64,000 nt of DNA, from the NCBI RefSeq assembly GCF_009730915.1, contig NC_052484.1, positions 4,244,054 to 4,308,053 on the forward strand, in the 5' to 3' direction. The notes beneath the pieces are model-generated. The model was not told the DNA's origin. It saw only the letters and a program-made list of their open reading frames with translations, and made no database searches. Within the stretch, counting starts at the first letter, position 1. Every line of letters starts with the position of its first letter. The stretch is from Dioscorea cayenensis subsp. rotundata. Lineage: Eukaryota; Streptophyta; Magnoliopsida; Dioscoreales; Dioscoreaceae. This document shows positions 1-10,979 of the stretch, piece after piece. Both the position numbers and the translations under genes were made by a program.

Positions 1-1511
1 CACTAGGGTGGTCCTCGATGGCGGTGACATCTCCGACTACGATCGCTTTGCTTTTGGTATGTGGATAAGGTGGCTGAGACAAATCCCGGCAGCGTTGCGA
101 TCGTGGAAAGAGACGGTGATCATTTTAAACGTGCATTCTTTTCTTTCAGAGCGTGTATTGTGGGATTCAAGAGGGCTTGCGGGGTCGGCTGCTGCTTTTC
201 TCGATGGTACCCACCTCCTTGGAAAATATCGGGGTACACTCTCGGGTGCCACAGGAAAGATGGAAAACAATGGTTTTTCCACGTCGCCTTCGGTATAGTC
301 GACAACGAGACCGATGCCAATTGGACTTGGTTCATATCTAAGTTAGGCGATGCTTTATACGAGGATGGAGATTATCATGAGATAATTACTTTCGTGCCGG
401 ACGGGTCCAAGGGCCTTGTGAGCGCAATTGCAGAGTCTTCCCTTCTTCGTCACATGCATACCGTCTTCGACATTTGGAGGCCAATTTTTATGAAAAGCCA
501 ATGTCGACTTGGGAAGGCATTGAGGGAGAGTGCTCGGTCTATATGCTTCCGCATTGCGTGGGTATCCACGGCTAAAAATTTCGATGATACCGTGAATGAA
601 CTGCAGGCCACATCACCCGAAGCTCATCACTGGTTGATTAATAAATCGGATATGGCACATTGGTCGAATTATTTGTTCAGAGGTGATCGTTGGGGTGAGA
701 TGTATTCAAACGTCGCGGAGTCATTTAATGCTTGGATCAAGGAAGCTCGTCATTTACCGGTAACGAAAATGGTCGACTCCATAAGGTCTGCGAATGTTGG
801 TTTACACTTAACATTTAGTGTTACCCTTTAAACATTCTCAATATTTGTTTAATTACACTTGTCTGACTTTAAATATTAATCCTTTCGTTTAAATATTTAC
901 AATAATGTTTAAACATGTTTACGAATTATTTAACCATCAACTGTCTTTGTTTAACCTTATTTGCCGAGGTTCAAGTTGATGCGCATGTTATGTAACCCGG
1001 CGTGAGCAAGCGAACAAATGGGAGACCCTACTTATGCCCGGACATACATTCAAGGTAGAGATCATTGTTGAGGACGACCGAAATCTTCGTGTTGGTCGTT
1101 GTGTCGATGATCGTTACGAGTGATCGACCCAGGTCATGAGACTCCAGTAAATCTCGCCATCGAACTTGTTCATGTCGAAGGTGGCAAGTTTATGGTATCC
1201 CTTGCAAACACGCTTGCGCAGCAATAATGCAGACAGACACTAACGTACATCGATTTATTAGCGGGTACTTCACCGTCGACAATTACAAACTGGCGTACAA
1301 GAAAGCTATATTCCCTATACCCGATGATGACAGGCCTTCAGACGGAAATCGTGAGCTTCATTTGCGACCGCCTGTGACGAGAAGGCAGCCTGGGCGGCCT
1401 AGATGAAAGAGGATCGAGTCGCAAGCGTTTGATGTCCGCGAGTTGCATTGCAGCCGCTGCCATGGATCCGGTCACAATCGACGATCTTGCAATGAAACTG
1501 TCGCCGACTAG
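1..1511 (+). pseudogene. MuDR/MULE transposase, frameshifted, 5' end off window
   Basis: This is a decayed DDE transposase of the Mutator superfamily. The catalytic core is split over two frames: the first Asp lies in FLDGTHLLGKYRG (near 200-235), and the next block, with the motif VAFGIVDNETDANWTWF, continues in another frame from about 265. A second acidic position (TFVPDGSKGL, near 400) and a Glu in NVAESFNAW (near 710-730) follow. A probable intron runs from about 795 to 972. Past it, another frame reads a SWIM zinc finger (CSCRRWQVYGIPCKHA, 1170-1220) and then a zinc knuckle (CSRCHGSGHNRRSC, about 1449-1490), with a stop at 1509-1511. The order DDE, SWIM, knuckle is the normal MuDR order. 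Several frameshifts make it non-functional. Confidence in the family is high; exact exon edges are uncertain. Confidence 0.87.
795..972 (+). repeat. Intron of the transposase with reiterated TTTAAAC-like motif
   Basis: The coding frame stops near 795 and resumes at a GTTCAAGTTGATG block after the acceptor-like GCCGAG. The AT-rich stretch between holds at least five TTTAAAC/TTTAAAT-like words about 20-30 bases apart. The same word recurs in the other non-coding parts of this MULE. Confidence 0.5.
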
Positions 1512-1912
1512 GCATTGTAAATAAGTCGACGATGACAGGGAAACATTGTGTATTGATGGGCAACTTTCCATATTTAAACTCTTACTCTTTAACCCGAATT
1601 GAATGTATTTAAACAGAGACATTGTTATTTTAAACGGATACACTGTAAGTTGAAATATTTCAATCTGATGTTTAAACGATATATAGTATATTTAAACAAT
1701 GAAAGTGAAATGTACACAATTAGAACGTAAATTAAATAATGAAACTGAATGGAATTTAACCTGGTTTACAATTCAAAACAAACAAAATTTACATTTACAT
1801 ATACAAGTCATGTTCTTCGAAAACAAAAACAATGAATTGAATTTGTCCAGGTTTACACTCGAAAACAAAATTGATATTGAGATATACAGGACATGTTCTT
1901 CAAAAACAAAAT
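1512..1912. repeat. Spacer between convergent MULE genes, TTTAAAC-rich
   Basis: No reading frame of note. The word TTTAAAC or its variants occur repeatedly between about 1570 and 1700. Two loosely similar blocks then follow (around 1750-1830 and 1840-1915), both containing a ggtttaca/aggtttaca word and an acatgttctt/tcatgttctt word. Presumably this holds the two 3' ends. Confidence 0.45.
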
Positions 1913-2690
1913 TTAACCCGCTTGTGACGACCCCCCTTTGTCATGGACACCGGCTGCTCTCCCCTCCTTAAGTATGCGGGTAACATACCTTAATCTGAGG
2001 TAAGGAACGTCTGTCTGCGGTAGCCGTAACTTCTCACCCCAAAGTAATTGCTCGATAAACCGCATGACGTAGACGGTGCAATCGACGCTTCCTTGTTTCT
2101 GGCGTGGGGTTTCCATGTCGTGCACGAGTGGGTACTTTGCCGTCGCTGACTCGCCGAACTGCATATCGACACAATTGTCGAATAGATTCCGCTGTCGAGA
2201 TATGCAAGTTGAGATTAGAATACCGATTAAATACCAAACACTATTAATCAGACATAATTAAAGATCTTACCATGTCCAACGCGTCTTTATCGTACCCCGG
2301 ACATGAAGAATAATGACTGTATTCTTGTTTATCATTGTCGAGGATGACGACATGGAAGTGGCCAATCATGATTATCGGGAGGATGACAATTTGAATTTTG
2401 TGCAGGTTGCGCACAGCATCCCCGACCATAGCCATAATTGTTTCATGTGCGTCGTCCTGCTTTGACATAAAAAGTGCAAGCGGTCTGGTGATGGAGGCGC
2501 GCTTTTTGTAAGGATATAGCTCTTTGCTCAGCGACTTTTGTATAATGCATACGAAAGCGTCCATCACATAATCTGTGACCATCTCCTTCCCGTCAAGCAG
2601 TGTGTATAATTTGTCCCATGTGGTGCTGACAGCGTCATTCTTCCACACGACAGTGCTGAGGTTAAACGATAACAGATATAATAAGACCAT

Positions 2691-2870
2691 ATTGTAAATG
2701 TTTAAATGATATTATCAATTGTTAAATGATATTATATATAATTAAACGTTAAGTAGAAAAATTAAATGATAACATAAAGACATTAAACACCATTAGAAAA
2801 TCGTTAAACACTATAATAAAAATTTTAAACACTATCATAAAAACTTAAGACTTACTCGTCGATAGAGCGA
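2691..2870 (-). repeat. Probable intron of the protease gene with reiterated TTAAAC/TTAAAT motif
   Basis: AT-rich gap between two coding blocks. It contains about eight TTAAAC or TTAAAT words spaced roughly 15-25 bases apart, several inside a longer shared phrase (ttaaacactat, ttaaatgatatta). Confidence 0.5.
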
Positions 2871-4149
2871 GTTGAGGAAGATCCTCATCAACTCCTCGCT
2901 CATATTTGTTAAGACGAGACAGAGCCAACCCATTTTTTTGGGAATAAAAAGTTTTTTTCGAGCCGTCCGGTCCCATTGTTGATTGGCCTTGATCATCTCT
3001 CTCGTTGCTCGGTCGGGGTCTTCATGAGGGCATCGCTGCGTGCACCTTCACGGTGTTCGAGCACCGCGAGCATCTTCCTTCGATGCGAGGGCGATGCTGA
3101 CAAACGATTAATCTGCGGACACATCCTTACATGGTTGTTCTTGTTGTGGGATTGTGCACGGCTCGATCGCGGGGACGACGGCGACAACATCAACCGCAGA
3201 CACATCCTTACATGGTTGTATTTGTGGTGGGATTGTGTCCTGCTTCGTTGCAGTACTGTCGGCCATGGCCACGGCCAAGGCAACAGATTCAACGATCTTC
3301 TCAACCGTGGCCACGACGACAGCATCATTAGGAGACACACCCTTAGCTTGTTCTTGATCTGCAAGGATTGTGTCCATCTTTGATGCCGCAATCTCGGCAA
3401 CCGGTTCCACCGGGTCCATCAATTCATTAAGAAGAGAGTTGACGACCTTCTCAACCACGGTAACGGCCACATCATCGACGATGTCCTCCACCGTCATGGC
3501 CATGTCATCAACGACGACAGTCTCAGTAACAGCATCAGCCGCCGATGGTGTTGCTATTGTTTCATCGTCAGCCGGCGGTGGAGACAAAGGCAATATTGTT
3601 CTCCTCTTTTTCGCAAGTCTCTTCGAATGTGGCCGTCTTGGAATGACCTTCCCGATGATGTCATCGTCGTCAAATTCCGACGCCTCGTTCGTCCCGGGTA
3701 CTTCGGTTCTTTGGAGGAATGGCGCAGTCGGTTGTGAACGTCCCTCCAGTGCCTCAACACGAGCGACAAGCCGAGGAAACTCGGTCATCAATATCCGCAC
3801 GCCTGCATAAGAGTTACGGTGACATCTTCGCCTAATGTCGCCCGGTTGAGCTGCCACGGGCCGGAGGGGCTGCCATGGTCGGGGGGGCTGCCACAATCGG
3901 GGGACTCGTCGTTGTCGTGGTAGGGGGTTGTTGCAATCTGCCGGGGTGGGGGAGGCCTTCTCCGGCGTCGAGGATTGCGTGCGCGTGGTAGGTCGAAGTA
4001 GGAGAAGCTGCGTCGAGCGCCAGCGATAGAGGCTGCCCTCTCATCCTGCCTTCGAGCAAGTGGTTCCGGAGCAATAGCATCCATCCGTCGGTTGGCCCCA
4101 ATAAATATTTCTTCTTGACGATTCGCGGAACCATTTCGGGAAACTAACA

Positions 4150-4375
4150 TATGTAAACCAAACAATGTCGATGAAATCATTCATTTTAAACTGTAAAAAA
4201 ACTATATTTAAAAAGATTGGTTATATATTTAAACGTTATAGAATATATTTAAGCGAGAACAAAAATATTTAAACCGAGTATGAATAAGTTTTTAAAGCGG
4301 TAAAATACTAAAGTTAAACACTAAATAATATGTTTAAACATTAAAGACTTATGTTAAACATTGTCCATGATTTAT
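4150..4375 (-). repeat. Probable intron of the protease gene with reiterated TTTAAAC motif
   Basis: Non-coding gap between the linker and the DUF1985-like block. About ten TTTAAAC, TTTAAG or TTAAAG words occur at intervals of about 20-25 bases. Confidence 0.5.
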
Positions 4376-5199
4376 TACCTCTTTCCCATCGAGCGATGAC
4401 AAAGTTTGGTTTCTACCAGTCGCTTGCTTCCGGTAAATACTTTCACCGTAGCACAGCATCCTTGGGACCTTGCCAAAGCGGACTTTCTTCCCCGTTCCGG
4501 TCAGCTCGTAAAACCAAACGTTAAGCGCGACCGAGCAACCCTTAATGTACTCACGTGTTGGTCTTCTTCCCGGCGCATCTATCTTGCACTCGAGCGATCG
4601 CTGGGGAATATCCTCCATAAGCCACTTGTGCGTCGCCTGCGCCCATGCGTATCGCCCCATGGTCGGTAGATCATCGACGTAATCAACGATCCGATTCGAA
4701 CCGAGCATGATGTATTTGGGAAGAGGACTGTACCCATGAGGTACACCATCAGGAGTTTGACAAAATTATCTTCTTCTCCCCTCTGTCGAACAAGTTGCAC
4801 CAGAATGCTCTTATGGAGTCTCTGTGTCTCTCGTAGGTTTTTGATAAATACCGCCCTTCGACCGAGCGGGTCTTCTTCTTCGAAACACGATCTGCGTCGC
4901 CATCGCAACGAGACCAAGAACGAGGGCTACATCCACGAGGGCTCGAAACTCAGCGAGCTTTCCCGATCCTCGAATTTATTGGTGCGACCATCGTCACCTT
5001 TGCAAAAAGAGAATCAAGAAGGGCCCCTCTCTTGGTATATAGCTTCCGACTCGATGAGCAGCGCAAGCGGTGTCCTTGAATAATCTCCCAATGTCGAGGG
5101 GTCATGTTATCTTTCAATTCGACTAAGGTCTCCACTAACCGGGTGTCAAATAGCATCGCCCATTAACTAGGTTGACCGCCATAATCACAAGCTGCGACA

Positions 5200-5450
5200 A
5201 TAATAACACATTCAACATGCAGTATTGACAAAAAGTTTAAGCGGAAATATAAGGTTTTAAAGCGGTAACCTCTCGGTTATTAAAGCAGAGATATCAAATG
5301 TTAAAGCAGAGACCCATTTTTCTTAAAGCAGAGGCGGAATACTTAAACAAAGACAACAAATTTTTTAAAGCTGTAACATCTCATTTCTTAAAGCGTCAAT
5401 CTCATTTGTAAAAGCGCAACCATATCAAAGCGAAAGGGGAAATGTACATT
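5200..5450 (-). repeat. Array of degenerate TTAAAGC units upstream of the protease gene
   Basis: About nine TTAAAGC-like words (for example ttttaaagcggtaac, gttaaagcagagac, cttaaagcagagg) follow one another every 20-30 bases. Neighbouring units also share the next bases (gcagag, gcggtaac), so this looks like a decayed tandem repeat. It is probably an intron or leader of the protease gene. Confidence 0.55.
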
Positions 5451-5984
5451 ATAAATATTACACAAATCATAACAATCGAAAAACTATTTCGATAGTGTAT
5501 ACATACTGAAAATGCAAAAACAAAAACAAAACCCTAGCCCGAGAAATCTCCTGCAGACTAACAAAAAACCCCAGTAGAAATCCCCTTCGGACTTCGACAT
5601 CTTCCAACAAAAAGCAGGGAGCACAAAACAAAAACCAAAAAAATCTTTCTTTAGTAATGAGCAGTTAACATAAAAACCATACTCAATACCTTAGATTGCA
5701 AAGCCCGATGAAATGCCAACTAGTTGCGTGGGGGACTTCTCCTTCGAGATACTCGGTGGAAAGGGAAAAGGCGATGAAATGCCAATTACGGAGGCTTCGC
5801 GGTAAAAGACAACTCGGAGGCGACTTGGAAATGGAAAAAGTCGAAGACGCGAGTTGAGAAAAAAAGCAAGTAAAGCGGCTCCAATAAATTCGTCTCTTGG
5901 GGTTACCCTACGAAACCCACCCCACTTCCTCTCAAACCGCCGAGATGGCTGCAGCCACGACTCCCCATGCAAGGGCATTTTCGT
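5451..5984 (-). other. Leader or first-exon region of the MULE protease gene, no recognised protein
   Basis: A 95-codon frame (5978-5691, minus) precedes the DUF1985-like part. It is rich in Arg, Phe and Pro and resembles nothing I recognise. It may be leader sequence between the terminal repeat and the gene. Confidence 0.25.
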
Positions 5985-6139
5985 CCATAAAATTTGAAAC
6001 TCACTCCGTTCACATCCGTTACAGTCTTTGGGGGTTTGAAAAACATAGAGTTTAAAAGGAGGGGGTTTTTAGGGATTGCAAAACTAACGGGGTGTTTTTG
6101 GCAATTTTACAAACTTAGAGGGTTTCTTTGGCAATTTCC
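5985..6139 (-). repeat. Right terminal repeat of the MULE
   Basis: The last 80 bases contain two copies of a unit ending tttggcaattt (near 6095-6108 and 6125-6139), each preceded by ggg-t-t-ttt. Read from outside inward it starts with GGAAATTGCCAAA, a common form of plant MULE terminal repeat. AT-rich spacer begins immediately after 6140. The partner end is beyond the left edge. Confidence 0.65.
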
Positions 6140-6828
6140 ACTATTTTTTTTATACATATCTAAAATTATTTCGTACAATTAATATTAATATTAATATTAC
6201 TAATAATATTATTTTTATAGTAATATTATTATTATTCAAATAATAATATTATTTTTAAACAAATAATATAATTTTTCAATTTTTATATTTGTTTATTTTT
6301 TTATATTATTATTAGTCTTCAATTGACACATTAAAAATTAAGAAAAAAAAATAGGGAAGGTGAAACAAGATTTTAAAAGAATATTATGATAATTTCTTAA
6401 ATTGATAAAATATAATTTTAATCTTTTCATAAAAGTTTAATAAATAAAAATTAGAGTTTTTAATAAGTAAAGGATATAATGGGGATTATTGAAATAAGTG
6501 AAAGATAGTATTGGTATTTTATATTATTTAACAAAAAAAATAAAATAAAATAGAATCACCCACTCCCCCAAAAGACCCAATTTTGGGGAGTGGATTATGA
6601 CTTTTATGTATAAGTTTGTATTAGTATTATATTTTATCAAATTAAATAAATTTTTATGTCATAAAATATTATTATATTTATATTTTTTATGAATTAAACA
6701 TAATTAATAAATTTTTTTGACAGTACATAAGAAATGACTTTTTTATTTTAAAAATAATTTTATAATTAAATTTTTAGTTTTATGTGCGCAGGTTAAGGAA
6801 GACATTGTGAGAAACAAAAATTTGCAGG
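6140..6828. other. AT-rich intergenic DNA
   Basis: Almost pure A/T with short runs of aataat and attatt. No gene, RNA or clear transposon end seen. Confidence 0.6.
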
Positions 6829-6836
6829 GATACATT

Positions 6837-7837
6837 TAGAGATGGCAATTTGTACCCTACCCGACGGGTATACTCAGTGCAGATGCTCGGTCAAAGAGGG
6901 TATTACCCTCTTTGACCGGTACTGCATACTCGATAGTTTTTTGGTGAGTGCAGGGTCGGGGTGAGGGTATGCCCCTACCCTACCTGTACCCTTACCCTTA
7001 CCCTTACTGGTTGAAGAGAGTGCAGGGTGAAAACCCGCATCTCGTACCCTTACCCTCTCATATATATATATAATTTTTTTATAAAACTAAACATTTACTC
7101 ACAATTTACTCAATATCTATTTTTCATAGTGATTAATTTGAAAATAATACTTCAAATTTTTCTCTTAATATATTATTTTTAAATTTTTATTTAATTTCTA
7201 TATTTATATTTGATAATATTATCAAAATTGAATTTTAGATATATATTAAGAATCATAATTAAATTAAAAAATAAACAAATATAAAAAAATTATAAGAACA
7301 TCATGAAAAAAATAAGATACTAATAAAAAAATCAATTGGATATAACTTATGAGAACAAAAATATTACTAGATATTATTACTAGATATTTATAAAATTTGA
7401 AGCTATATAAAATATAAATAGTAGATATATGAAAAAATTTTAAACAAAAACCAAAATGGTTAAACATGAACAAAACAAAAGGTAGAGTTACCATTTGAGT
7501 CCCAAATAGAGCGTCGTTTTTATGTGATTATATAATTTAAGATAAGCAAATATATATATCAACTTGTAATTTTTGAATTTATGGATGTGTTTAAAGATTG
7601 TAATATAATGTATAATTAATTTATTTTTTTATTATTATTTAAATTTAATTCGATAATTTGAACAACGGGTAAGCGGGTACCCTGCAGGGTATACCCAGTA
7701 CCTGCGAGTAAGGGGTAAGGGTATGATTTTTTTTACCCCGAAGGGTGCGGGTAAGGGTACGGGTATGGGGTATGGGTTACGGGTACGGGTAAGGGTTTTG
7801 GCATACCCTACCCATACCCTACCCGTTGCCATCCCTA
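6837..7837. mobile_element. Non-autonomous hAT element, 1001 bp, with GGGTA-rich ends
   Basis: An 8-bp direct repeat GATACATT flanks the element (6829-6836 and 7838-7845). The ends are inverted: TAGAGATGGCAA at left and, read inward from the right, TAGGGATGGCAA. An 8-bp duplication with a TAGRGATG-type end is typical of the hAT superfamily. About 200 bases inside each end are filled with degenerate GGGTA-plus-one-base units in inverted orientation. The middle is AT-rich with no transposase frame, so it would depend on an element elsewhere. Confidence 0.88.
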
Positions 7838-7845
7838 GATACATT

Positions 7846-8762
7846 GGGATCTTTAGCTTATTTATTTGGTCATACTTCTTTTTTTTTTTTGTTTTTTATT
7901 TAAAATTAACTAAGAGGAAATTATGAGGGTTATGGTATTGTTTATAACTATTTTCAAAAGGATTAAAACGAATTTAAAAACAATACCACAATAAAAAAAG
8001 CTAGCCCATTTCTCACCACATTGAATACCTCGTAAAATAGATATGTGAATTTGTATTAGAAAAAGAAACCGCCAAACCTATTATTTTGATTTTGAATATA
8101 AATTTGGGTGAACATTTTTAATTTTTATTTAATTTTTATATAAATGTTGAGTGACAATATGTGAATATCTTTGTGAAAGAAAGTGTTACTACACATGGCA
8201 TATCTATATATATATATATATATTGAAATGAAAAATTATGAATTTGCATATAGTTATTTATTTTTGGTGTTATGCGAAAAATGAATAAACTAAATCTAGA
8301 AACAATTATTTAAAAAACCCACTCTAAACTTTTGGATAAATTGTCATCCATTTAATATCATAGTAATCATCATATTTTTGTAAACTAGACTTCTGGGTAA
8401 ATTCTCATGCATATACTACCCAGAATGTGATCTAATTTTGCTATCATTTATCATAGAATTTGTGAATTCTAGTATATAAAAATACTACTAGTAGTATTTT
8501 GTGCTTTATTTTTTTCCTTACTTTCCACCTCAGCTAAGTTGTTTAACTATTTTCAATTTTTGTGATATTCTATCTTATGTCATAATGTTATGTCCTTCAC
8601 GTATCTATACATTAAGACTAAGCTCCAAATAAAACATATAAGGAAACATTTCAAGAAAATAAAAAATAAGAAGCTATGATAACATAGCCAAGCTTAAAAA
8701 CCAATCTCATTGATTGGGCCATTGTCACTGAGATACTACACCTTATGAATAAATTCTAATGG
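7846..8762. other. AT-rich intergenic DNA
   Basis: No coding region recognised. Contains a short (TA)n run near 8205-8222. Confidence 0.55.
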
Positions 8763-8959
8763 TATAATACTCTATTTAGTCCCTCTAATATAGTCAATAC
8801 ATCTTTTGGCCCATCTAATATAATTTGTTCCTAGGAGATTCCTCTATTTTAACATTTGAAAAATCTAAATCCCTCCTAGGGATCTTGTAGGGACAAATTA
8901 TATTATAGAGAGGGACTTAAATTTTTCAAATATTAATATAGAGGGATATCCTAGTACTA

Positions 8960-9540
8960 CAACAAAAAATGCAATTTACGACACATTTTTTGCGACACAA
9001 AAGATAAAAAATGTGTCGCAGATCGCAATTTGCAACATAATTTGTGACACAATAAAATTTGTCGTGTTTCAGATGTCGCAAATATTTGCGAAATTTTTGA
9101 AGACTGTGTCGCAAATTTTGCGACACAAAATAAAAACGTTGCAAATTTAATCGCAATTTATGAATCTTTTGAAACAATATTTTTCATTCAATTTGCAACG
9201 ATATGCGACAATTTATTGCGATACAATTTCTGTGTCGCAATAAATGTTGCAATTATTTAAGACTTCTTGCAACATTCTTTGCGACTTATTTTGATTGTCG
9301 CAAAACTTTATGCGTCGCAAATTGTGTTGCACATATTGAGTTTTTGTAACAAATTTTGTTACCCATTTTGTTTGTCGCAAAACTTTTTGTGTCGCAAATT
9401 ATGTTGCAAATGTGTGCAATGTTTTGCAATAAAATTTGAGACACATTTCAATTATTGCAAATTGTGTCGCAAATTGTGTTGCATCTTGGTGAGATATTTT
9501 GCGACACAATTTTATTGTCGCAAATTATATCGCAAATTAA
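8960..9540. repeat. Left subterminal repeats of the CACTA element
   Basis: About 20 degenerate copies of TTTGCGACAC or its complement TGTGTCGCAAA, in both orientations, fill this stretch. In En/Spm such subterminal repeats bind the element's own DNA-binding protein (TNPA); that role here is by analogy. Confidence 0.85.
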
Positions 9541-9776
9541 TTATTCATAACCATGATTATTTATAATAATTTTTTAATTGCTTTCACAAACCTGTTTTAA
9601 AGCCTAATGTACAATCTTGAACAATAAATTTTATTATTTTGTTTTCAAAATAAACATTCCAATCGATAAATATCTAAAATAACAATACAATATAAACTAT
9701 AATAGTTCAAACATCTAATACAACAAACAAATACAAAATGTAATAGTCCAAGTATCTAATGTAATCCAAAACACCA
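9541..9776 (-). other. Probable 3' untranslated region of a minus-strand transcript inside the CACTA element
   Basis: AT-rich non-coding DNA between the subterminal repeats and the possible last exon. Several aataaa-like words occur on the minus strand. I see no protein here. Confidence 0.35.
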
Positions 9777-9906
9777 CATTCATTTTGTTGCAATATGATC
9801 GAAAGGTTGAGGTTGTTCAACATCCTCTGAAGTGTGAGGGGCATGGGAAGCAGACTCTCCAGACCTGGCAGAAGCGTGAGAAGTACGAGGAGATTCTGTA
9901 TATACC
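9777..9906 (-). pseudogene. Possible last exon of a transcript of the CACTA element
   Basis: On the minus strand a polypyrimidine tract and TTTTTAG acceptor (about 9907-9920) lead into an open stretch of about 40 codons with a Ser/His/Pro-rich sequence (TESPRTSHASARSGES, then EDVEQPQPF) and a stop. I do not recognise a family. Its place next to the subterminal repeats suggests the 3' end of an element gene. It could also be the final exon of the FAS2 fragment upstream, since both lie on the minus strand. Confidence 0.35.
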
Positions 9907-10407
9907 TAAAAACAGAACAAAAAAACAGTAAAGAAGAGATACCTCAAAAAGGATAAACTCATAAATCTGGTCAAACTTTTATGGAAACTTGTGCTAAGAT
10001 AGATATCAATAAATTAATCAAAATCCAACATAATTGGCAAGATGAACATATCTAGCCATACATTATAATTAAAGGACTGTAATTAAAGAGAATAAGTCTA
10101 AGAACTGTTTTAGAAGTATGTAGAAAAATACCAGCTGGTACTAGCAAAAATGATGGGTTAATTTTTTAGGAAGTCACCCAACTTTGCCTTATTATCATTT
10201 TGGTCATCCAATTTCAAAATGTATCAAAGTGGTCACTCAAGTTATAAAAACTTTCACCGAAGAGTCACCCGAGACTCTCCGTCGCCCAATAGCCTACGTG
10301 GCAGCCGTAAAAGCCCAGTCAGCCGCTGATGTAAACATTATCAAGCTTACGTGGCTTGTCCACGTCAGATTAAGTCGATGTGTCATCAAAACAATGACAC
10401 CTCAGCC

Positions 10408-10446
10408 CTTTCTTCTTCTTCTTCTTCTTCTTCTTCTTCTTCTTCT
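10408..10446. repeat. (CTT)n microsatellite in the MULE arm
   Basis: About thirteen CTT units in the left arm. The right arm has a shorter GAA tract near 11396-11412 at the matching place. Confidence 0.9.
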
Positions 10447-10895
10447 TGTCTTCTGGTTCTTCTTCTCTACATTCTTCTTCTCAGTCCTTCTCCTTCTTTT
10501 TCTTCTTTCTCTGGTTCTTCTTCTCTACCCTCTTCTTCTTCATGCCATTGTTCTCGAGACTTGAAGAAATTAATGCAAGTCCTGTCTAACAAAATGAGTT
10601 AAAAGAAACAACCGAAATAGTGAAGAGTCTTCTCAAAACCCTAAATCCACAAAAGCATGGTTCTTATCCACAGGAAAAAAAAAGGAGAGGAGAAAACCTG
10701 GGCATTTCGATGGAAGCTGTAGCGGAGCTCGAGGTCGATCTCGAGCTCGTGTTGAGGATGGACTTGGATGAGAGATGGAGCACTTGAGAGGGCGTGCATG
10801 GTGGAGGTCTCGCCGGGTTAGCTGTAACCTTCAGCTTGGCATCGTCGACTTGTCAGGCTCCTCCTCACACCTCCATGGCGTCAATGATATAAGGT

Positions 10896-10897
10896 CC

Positions 10898-10978
<81 letters not shown>
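10896..10978. repeat. Compound microsatellite (ATC)n-(CT)n
   Basis: About twelve ATC units run directly into about 23 CT units in the loop region of the MULE. Confidence 0.95.

Positions 10979-10979
<1 letters not shown>

Larger units (their letters stand above)
1913..5160 (-). pseudogene. Ulp1/SENP-like cysteine protease gene with DUF1985-like N-terminus, broken
   Basis: Reading right to left, the N-terminal part (5156-4349, three frames) contains ETLVELKDNMTPRHWEII, ALLDSLFAK, RQRGEEDNFVKLLMVYLMG and YIKGCSVALNVWFYEL. This is the pattern of the plant domain known as DUF1985, usually joined to Ulp1 proteases in MULEs. A Pro/Ala/Val-rich linker of about 260 residues follows (3896-3108). The protease core follows at 2690-2244 with the catalytic His in GHFHVVILD. 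At 2164-1913 the Gln and Cys lie in KQGSVDCTVYVMRF. Ulp1 enzymes cleave ubiquitin-like modifiers such as SUMO; whether this one ever did is unknown. Frame changes near 4705, 2240 and elsewhere leave no intact protein. TTAAAC-rich stretches at 2691-2870 and 4150-4375 look like introns. Confidence 0.82.
1..6139. mobile_element. Mutator-like element carrying a transposase and a Ulp1-type protease gene (right part)
   Basis: The stretch holds a MuDR-type transposase on + and, facing it, a protease gene of the Ulp1/SENP class on -. This layout is known from the KI (Kaonashi) group of plant MULEs that carry ULP-like genes. The right end is a terminal repeat whose outer edge reads, on the minus strand, GGAAATTGCCAAAGAAACCC, a style common at plant MULE ends. 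The left end is outside the window, so the partner repeat and the target duplication cannot be checked. Both genes are broken by frameshifts or stops, so the copy looks dead. The terminus position at 6139 is inferred from the end of the repeat motif. Confidence 0.8.

Noticed and set aside
6880..7835. Interstitial telomeric repeat
   Set aside because: The GGGTA-like units are degenerate, inverted at two ends and bounded by hAT ends with an exact 8-bp duplication; plant telomere repeat TTTAGGG is not present as an array.
8960..9540. CRISPR-like array
   Set aside because: The short repeated words are in both orientations, unevenly spaced and degenerate, as in CACTA subterminal regions of a plant genome.
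10184..10602. Leu-rich or Ser-rich proteins in the MULE arm
   Set aside because: The Leu/Ser runs are the CTT microsatellite read in two frames inside a terminal repeat.
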